From Silvimonas terrae (GTDB lineage: Bacteria; Pseudomonadota; Gammaproteobacteria; Burkholderiales; Chitinibacteraceae), in the NCBI RefSeq assembly GCF_014202765.1, contig NZ_JACHHN010000002.1, positions 606,138-670,137 of the forward strand: a stretch of DNA of 64,000 nucleotides, in the 5' to 3' direction. Within the stretch, counting starts at the first letter, position 1; every line of letters starts with the position of its first letter. Both the position numbers and the translations under genes were made by a program. This document shows positions 60,870 to 64,000 of the stretch, in pieces. A model generated the notes under the pieces. It had not been told where the DNA came from. It made no database searches and was given only the letters and a program-made list of their open reading frames with translations.

Positions 60870-63122
60870 ATGCACCAGAAAACACAATGGCGGCTCACCG
60901 CCATCAGTACCGCCATTTTGGGGATCAGTCTGTTTGGCCCGGCGTTTGCCGCTCCGGCCACACAAGACGCCAGTGATGTCGCCAGCGCCGATACCTCGCA
61001 ACAGATCGAGACCATCAACGTCACCGCCCAACGCCGGAGTCAGCAGATCCAGAAAGTGCCGATCGCGGTCACCGCTATTGGTGGCAAGGATCTGGATAGC
61101 GAGTCCATCCAGATCGCCAACGATATCGTGAAATACGTGCCCAACTTCAACGCCGACTCCACCGAAGGCCGCGAGCGCCCGCGCTGGTTCTTGCGCGGTA
61201 TTGGTAACAATGATCCGTCCAACCTGTCGTTGTCACCCATCGCCGTGTATGTGGACGATGTGTACTGGAACAACGTTTTTGCCCAAGGCTTCCCGCTATT
61301 TGACCTGCAACGCATTGAAGTGCTGCGCGGCCCGCAAGGCACGCTGTGGGGCAAGAACACCACGGGCGGCGCCATTAACTACATCTCGCGCAAGCCCACG
61401 TTTGACGACACCAATGGTTACGCCCAGTTCAGCTACGGCAGTTTTGGTGATCGCAAGGTAGAAGGCGCAGTCGGCGGCGCGTTGTCCAATGATGTGCTGG
61501 CCGGTCGCGTCTCGTTCTTCAACGAGCAAAGCGATGGCTATATCAACAATACGTATAACGGCCAGAAGCTGGGCGGCTTGCGTGATACGGCGGTACGCGG
61601 CCAGTTGCTGCTGAACGCGGGCGATACGTCAGACTGGTTGTTGAACACCCACTATCGGGATTACTCCGGCGGCGGCAGCTTCTGGCAACTGGTGGGGGTG
61701 AATCCGGGCGGCAAAAACCAGTATGGCTATCTACCCTCGACCGATCCGTACAGCGTGTCGGAAAACGTGGCGCAGAATGACCATATCGAAAGCAACGGGA
61801 TCGACCTGACCGGCCATTGGGAGATCGGCCGCCAGACACTGACCACCATCACCGCGCTGGAAAACGCCCACCGCACCTTTATCAGTGACGGGGATGGCTC
61901 ACCGCTGGAAATCTCGCGCGGTTATTCCAAACTGGATACCCGGCAGATCTCGGAAGAAGTGCGTCTGGCCTCGCCGGCAGAAGACCGGTTCAACTGGATT
62001 ACCGGCGTACACCTGTTCAAGGAAGACCTCAATTCCATCGCCACCTCCGGCACCTTGCCCGGCGGCCCGGCCGCGACGGCATTCCAGCAAACCAGCATCA
62101 ATCAGGAAACCAGGAGCTTTGCCATTTTTGGCAATGCCACTTACCGTTTTACCGACAACCTGCGCCTCTCGGGCGGCCTGCGCTGGACCACCGAGAAAAA
62201 ATCCATCGACCTGCTGGGTATCAACGGCACCGGCACGGTCGGTTTCCAGAGTCTGGACAACTGGTATCAACCCAGCCTGCTGACGGGCAATACCGTGGTC
62301 AAGGCGACGCAGAACGAGTCGCACACCTGGAGCGCGCCGACGTGGGATCTGACGCCGTCCTACTCGCTGACCGATAACGTCGAGACGTATTTCCGCTTTG
62401 CCCGGGGCTTCCGTTCCGGTGGTTACAACGGCGGTGCCACAACCCAGGCAGCAGTCAACACGGTCACCCCGGAATACCTGACCGACTACGAGCTGGGCAT
62501 CAAGTCTGAATGGCTGGACAAGCGCCTGATCGCCAACCTCTCCGTGTTCCATTACGACTACAAGGACATGCAGGTGTTCGCCATTGCGCCGACCTCCAGC
62601 GGCCAGACCGTACAAACCTTGTCCAACGCCGCACGCGGTAAGGTCAACGGTGCGGAACTGGAACTCAAGGCCATTCCGCTCAAGGGTTTGACGCTGTCCG
62701 GCAATATTGGCCTGTTGCATACCGAGTACTCGGATTTCCCCACCTACGTAAACGGCGTGGCCGCCAACCTTTCGGGTAACGAGTTCCCGCGCTCACCGCA
62801 TCTGACGGTGGCCGTGGGCGCCAGCTACCGGATTCCGGTCAGCGTGGGTTATGTCGATCTGGGCACGCTGTGGAACTACAAGGCCAAGGAATACTTCAAC
62901 GCCATCTACCAGAACGATGCGATGGCCCAGGGCGGTTTCACCACGGGCGACGTGGAAGCCTCTTGGCATGGCAAGGATGACAAGGTGGTGGTCACCGGCT
63001 TCGTGCGCAATGTGACGGACAAGCAGTATCACACCCTGGCCGTGGTGCCGACCTATGGCGCGTATGAGTACATCAACTCCCAGCCGCGTTTTTACGGCGC
63101 ACAACTGGGCGTGAAGTTCTGA
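60870..63122 (+). CDS. TonB-dependent outer-membrane receptor
   Basis: A 750-residue receptor. Signal peptide (LTAISTAILGISLFGPAFA-AP), TonB box region (IETINVTAQRRSQQIQ), plug domain with ERPRWFLRGIGNND and VLRGPQGTLWGKNTTGGAINY, then a barrel ending in the terminal phenylalanine motif (FYGAQLGVKF). It resembles the FecA/Fiu-like receptors often linked to sulfonate or sulfate-ester uptake gene sets. Its sigma-54 promoter argues for uptake of a sulfur compound rather than iron. Confidence 0.9.
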   Translation: MHQKTQWRLTAISTAILGISLFGPAFAAPATQDASDVASADTSQQIETINVTAQRRSQQIQKVPIAVTAIGGKDLDSESIQIANDIVKYVPNFNADSTEGRERPRWFLRGIGNNDPSNLSLSPIAVYVDDVYWNNVFAQGFPLFDLQRIEVLRGPQGTLWGKNTTGGAINYISRKPTFDDTNGYAQFSYGSFGDRKVEGAVGGALSNDVLAGRVSFFNEQSDGYINNTYNGQKLGGLRDTAVRGQLLLNAGDTSDWLLNTHYRDYSGGGSFWQLVGVNPGGKNQYGYLPSTDPYSVSENVAQNDHIESNGIDLTGHWEIGRQTLTTITALENAHRTFISDGDGSPLEISRGYSKLDTRQISEEVRLASPAEDRFNWITGVHLFKEDLNSIATSGTLPGGPAATAFQQTSINQETRSFAIFGNATYRFTDNLRLSGGLRWTTEKKSIDLLGINGTGTVGFQSLDNWYQPSLLTGNTVVKATQNESHTWSAPTWDLTPSYSLTDNVETYFRFARGFRSGGYNGGATTQAAVNTVTPEYLTDYELGIKSEWLDKRLIANLSVFHYDYKDMQVFAIAPTSSGQTVQTLSNAARGKVNGAELELKAIPLKGLTLSGNIGLLHTEYSDFPTYVNGVAANLSGNEFPRSPHLTVAVGASYRIPVSVGYVDLGTLWNYKAKEYFNAIYQNDAMAQGGFTTGDVEASWHGKDDKVVVTGFVRNVTDKQYHTLAVVPTYGAYEYINSQPRFYGAQLGVKF

Positions 63123-63137
63123 TTCGCCAAGATGGAC

Positions 63138-63163
63138 AGAGCGGCCATGCACATGGCCGCTCT
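63138..63163 (+). terminator. Hairpin between receptor and tonB genes
   Basis: AGAGCGGCCATG (63138-63149) and CATGGCCGCTCT (63152-63163) form a 12-bp stem followed by TTGCTTG. The weak T-run suggests partial termination or mRNA stabilisation, lowering tonB/exbB expression relative to the receptor. Confidence 0.6.
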
Positions 63164-63192
63164 TTGCTTGAATCGACAGGTTGAACCGAACA

Positions 63193-63852
63193 ATGACGAA
63201 CACCGTGTATGGATATGGCCCGGGCCGGGCCGGCGGACGGCGGGCCACCGGTCTGGTGAGTGTGGTGGTGTTTCACGCCGTGCTGATCTACGCGCTGATT
63301 TCCGGCCTGGCGCAGGATGCGGTCAAGAAAATCCAGCAAAAGGTGGAGGTCTCCATCATCAGCGAGCCGCCACCACCTCCGCCGCCAACACCGCCACCCA
63401 AAGTGGAAAAAATCATCACCAGAAAGGCCCCGCCACCGCCGCAAGCCAAGGCATATGTACCGCCGGTGGAACACCCGCAGCCCGCACCAGCCCCTGCGGC
63501 CATTGTGGCGACCACCGCTGACCCGGCCCCGCAAGCACCCGCCCCGGCACCCGCTCCACCCGCCCCTGCACCCAGTGGTCCGGTTTCAGCCAAGGGCAAT
63601 TGCGCGCATATCCAGCCCCCGGTGTATCCGGACAAGGCCATGGATGACGGCATTGGTGGCGCGGTGGATATCACTTTCACCACCGGCCCGGATGGCAAAT
63701 TGAGCGGCACGCCCGAACTCACCATCAAGGGCATCCCGGCCTCTTACCAGCGGTATTTCCGCGCAGCGGTACTCAACGCGCTACAGGCCTACACCTGCAA
63801 TCCGGACCTGCAACTCAAGCAGCACATCGCCTTCAATTTGTCCGATTCCTGA
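63193..63852 (+). CDS. tonB: TonB protein
   Basis: A 219-residue protein: an N-terminal membrane anchor (TGLVSVVVFHAVLIYALIS), a long Pro/Ala/Lys periplasmic spacer (PPPPPPTPPPKVEKI), and a C-terminal domain with CAHIQPPVYPDKAMDDGIGGAVDITFTTGPDG, which matches the YPxxA...G.V.V.F TonB fold. It transmits energy from ExbB/ExbD to the receptor just upstream. The ATG at 63193 is preferred over a TTG at 63181. Confidence 0.88.
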   Translation: MTNTVYGYGPGRAGGRRATGLVSVVVFHAVLIYALISGLAQDAVKKIQQKVEVSIISEPPPPPPPTPPPKVEKIITRKAPPPPQAKAYVPPVEHPQPAPAPAAIVATTADPAPQAPAPAPAPPAPAPSGPVSAKGNCAHIQPPVYPDKAMDDGIGGAVDITFTTGPDGKLSGTPELTIKGIPASYQRYFRAAVLNALQAYTCNPDLQLKQHIAFNLSDS

Positions 63853-63884
63853 CCGGAATCACCGTTAGCACAAGGGTCACGATC

Positions 63885-64000
63885 ATGACTAAGCAATTCT
63901 CTACGTTCATCAAATCTTTCGCTGCTGTGGCCGGCCTGATGGCTGTGTCCGCTGTGGCCTCCGCCGCTGAAGGCGCCAACCCGTACGGCATCGACGCACT
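63885..64000 (+). CDS. exbB: ExbB-like proton channel subunit, N-terminal part only
   Basis: The first 38 residues are visible, reading FIKSFAAVAGLMAVSAVASA then AEGANPYGIDAL. A cleavable-looking leader followed by ANPYGIDAL is typical of ExbB proteins in betaproteobacteria. It begins 32 bases after tonB. The gene runs off the right edge of the window. Confidence 0.68.
   Translation, partial: MTKQFSTFIKSFAAVAGLMAVSAVASAAEGANPYGIDA

Overview
The window reads as a chromosome segment of a Gram-negative betaproteobacterium, most likely Neisseriales-like. The 28-bp dif site at 77-104 differs from the Neisseria-type dif that I recall at two positions, and the core genes (MoxR-Bat operon, Wsp-like chemosensory operon, TonB/ExbB, Ssu genes) fit that group. 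Genus cannot be told from the sequence alone.

Region 1 (about 77-9760) is a dif-linked filamentous phage hot spot. A complete inovirus-type prophage of about 7.8 kb lies between an intact dif site and a second dif-like core at 7858-7874. On the minus strand it runs rep, ssDNA-binding protein, several very small virion/assembly candidates, major coat pVIII, pIII-like adhesin, pVI and Zot/pI. Divergent from this are a DUF3693-type repressor, a small basic regulator flanked by CGTAAC-n-GTTACG palindromes, and a DUF3653 gene. Two decayed DUF3653 copies follow (8801-9009 and 9626-9757), each downstream of a degenerate XerD-arm sequence, so the locus has probably been invaded repeatedly.

Region 2 (9995-25229) holds an eight-haem cytochrome with HEAT/TPR tail, a HAD phosphatase, a spermidine-synthase-like membrane protein, a sulfatase, and a compact MoxR-DUF58-BatA-BatB-BatC-BatD operon followed by an outer-membrane protein. 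Region 3 (25840-35433) is a tightly overlapping Wsp-like chemosensory operon: CheW, CheR-TPR, CheW, CHASE3 receptor, CheA-REC, CheB, a triple-receiver hybrid kinase and a single receiver. No GGDEF output gene is in the operon. Region 4 (35658-40149) has a caspase-like lipoprotein, small hypotheticals and a diguanylate cyclase broken by an in-frame TAG.

Region 5 (40221-64000) is the most interesting part: an organosulfur-scavenging regulon. It has three flavin monooxygenases (one NtaA/DszA type, two SsuD type), three cytosolic proteins that resemble the desulfinase DszB rather than periplasmic binding proteins, a TauD-type dioxygenase, two true SsuA binding proteins, two SsuC permeases, one SsuB ATPase, an MFS carrier, an ABC exporter, a class II aldolase and a TonB receptor with tonB and exbB. 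A sigma-54 enhancer-binding regulator lacking a sensory domain sits in the middle. Eight well-spaced -24/-12 promoter sequences, all ending in TGCT, lie 35 to 95 bases upstream of the first gene of each transcription unit. I read this as one sigma-54 regulon for importing sulfonated or sulfonylated compounds across both membranes and releasing their sulfur. Extragenic hairpin repeats (231-bp tandem units at 54376-55110 and a relative at 60335-60519) separate its operons.
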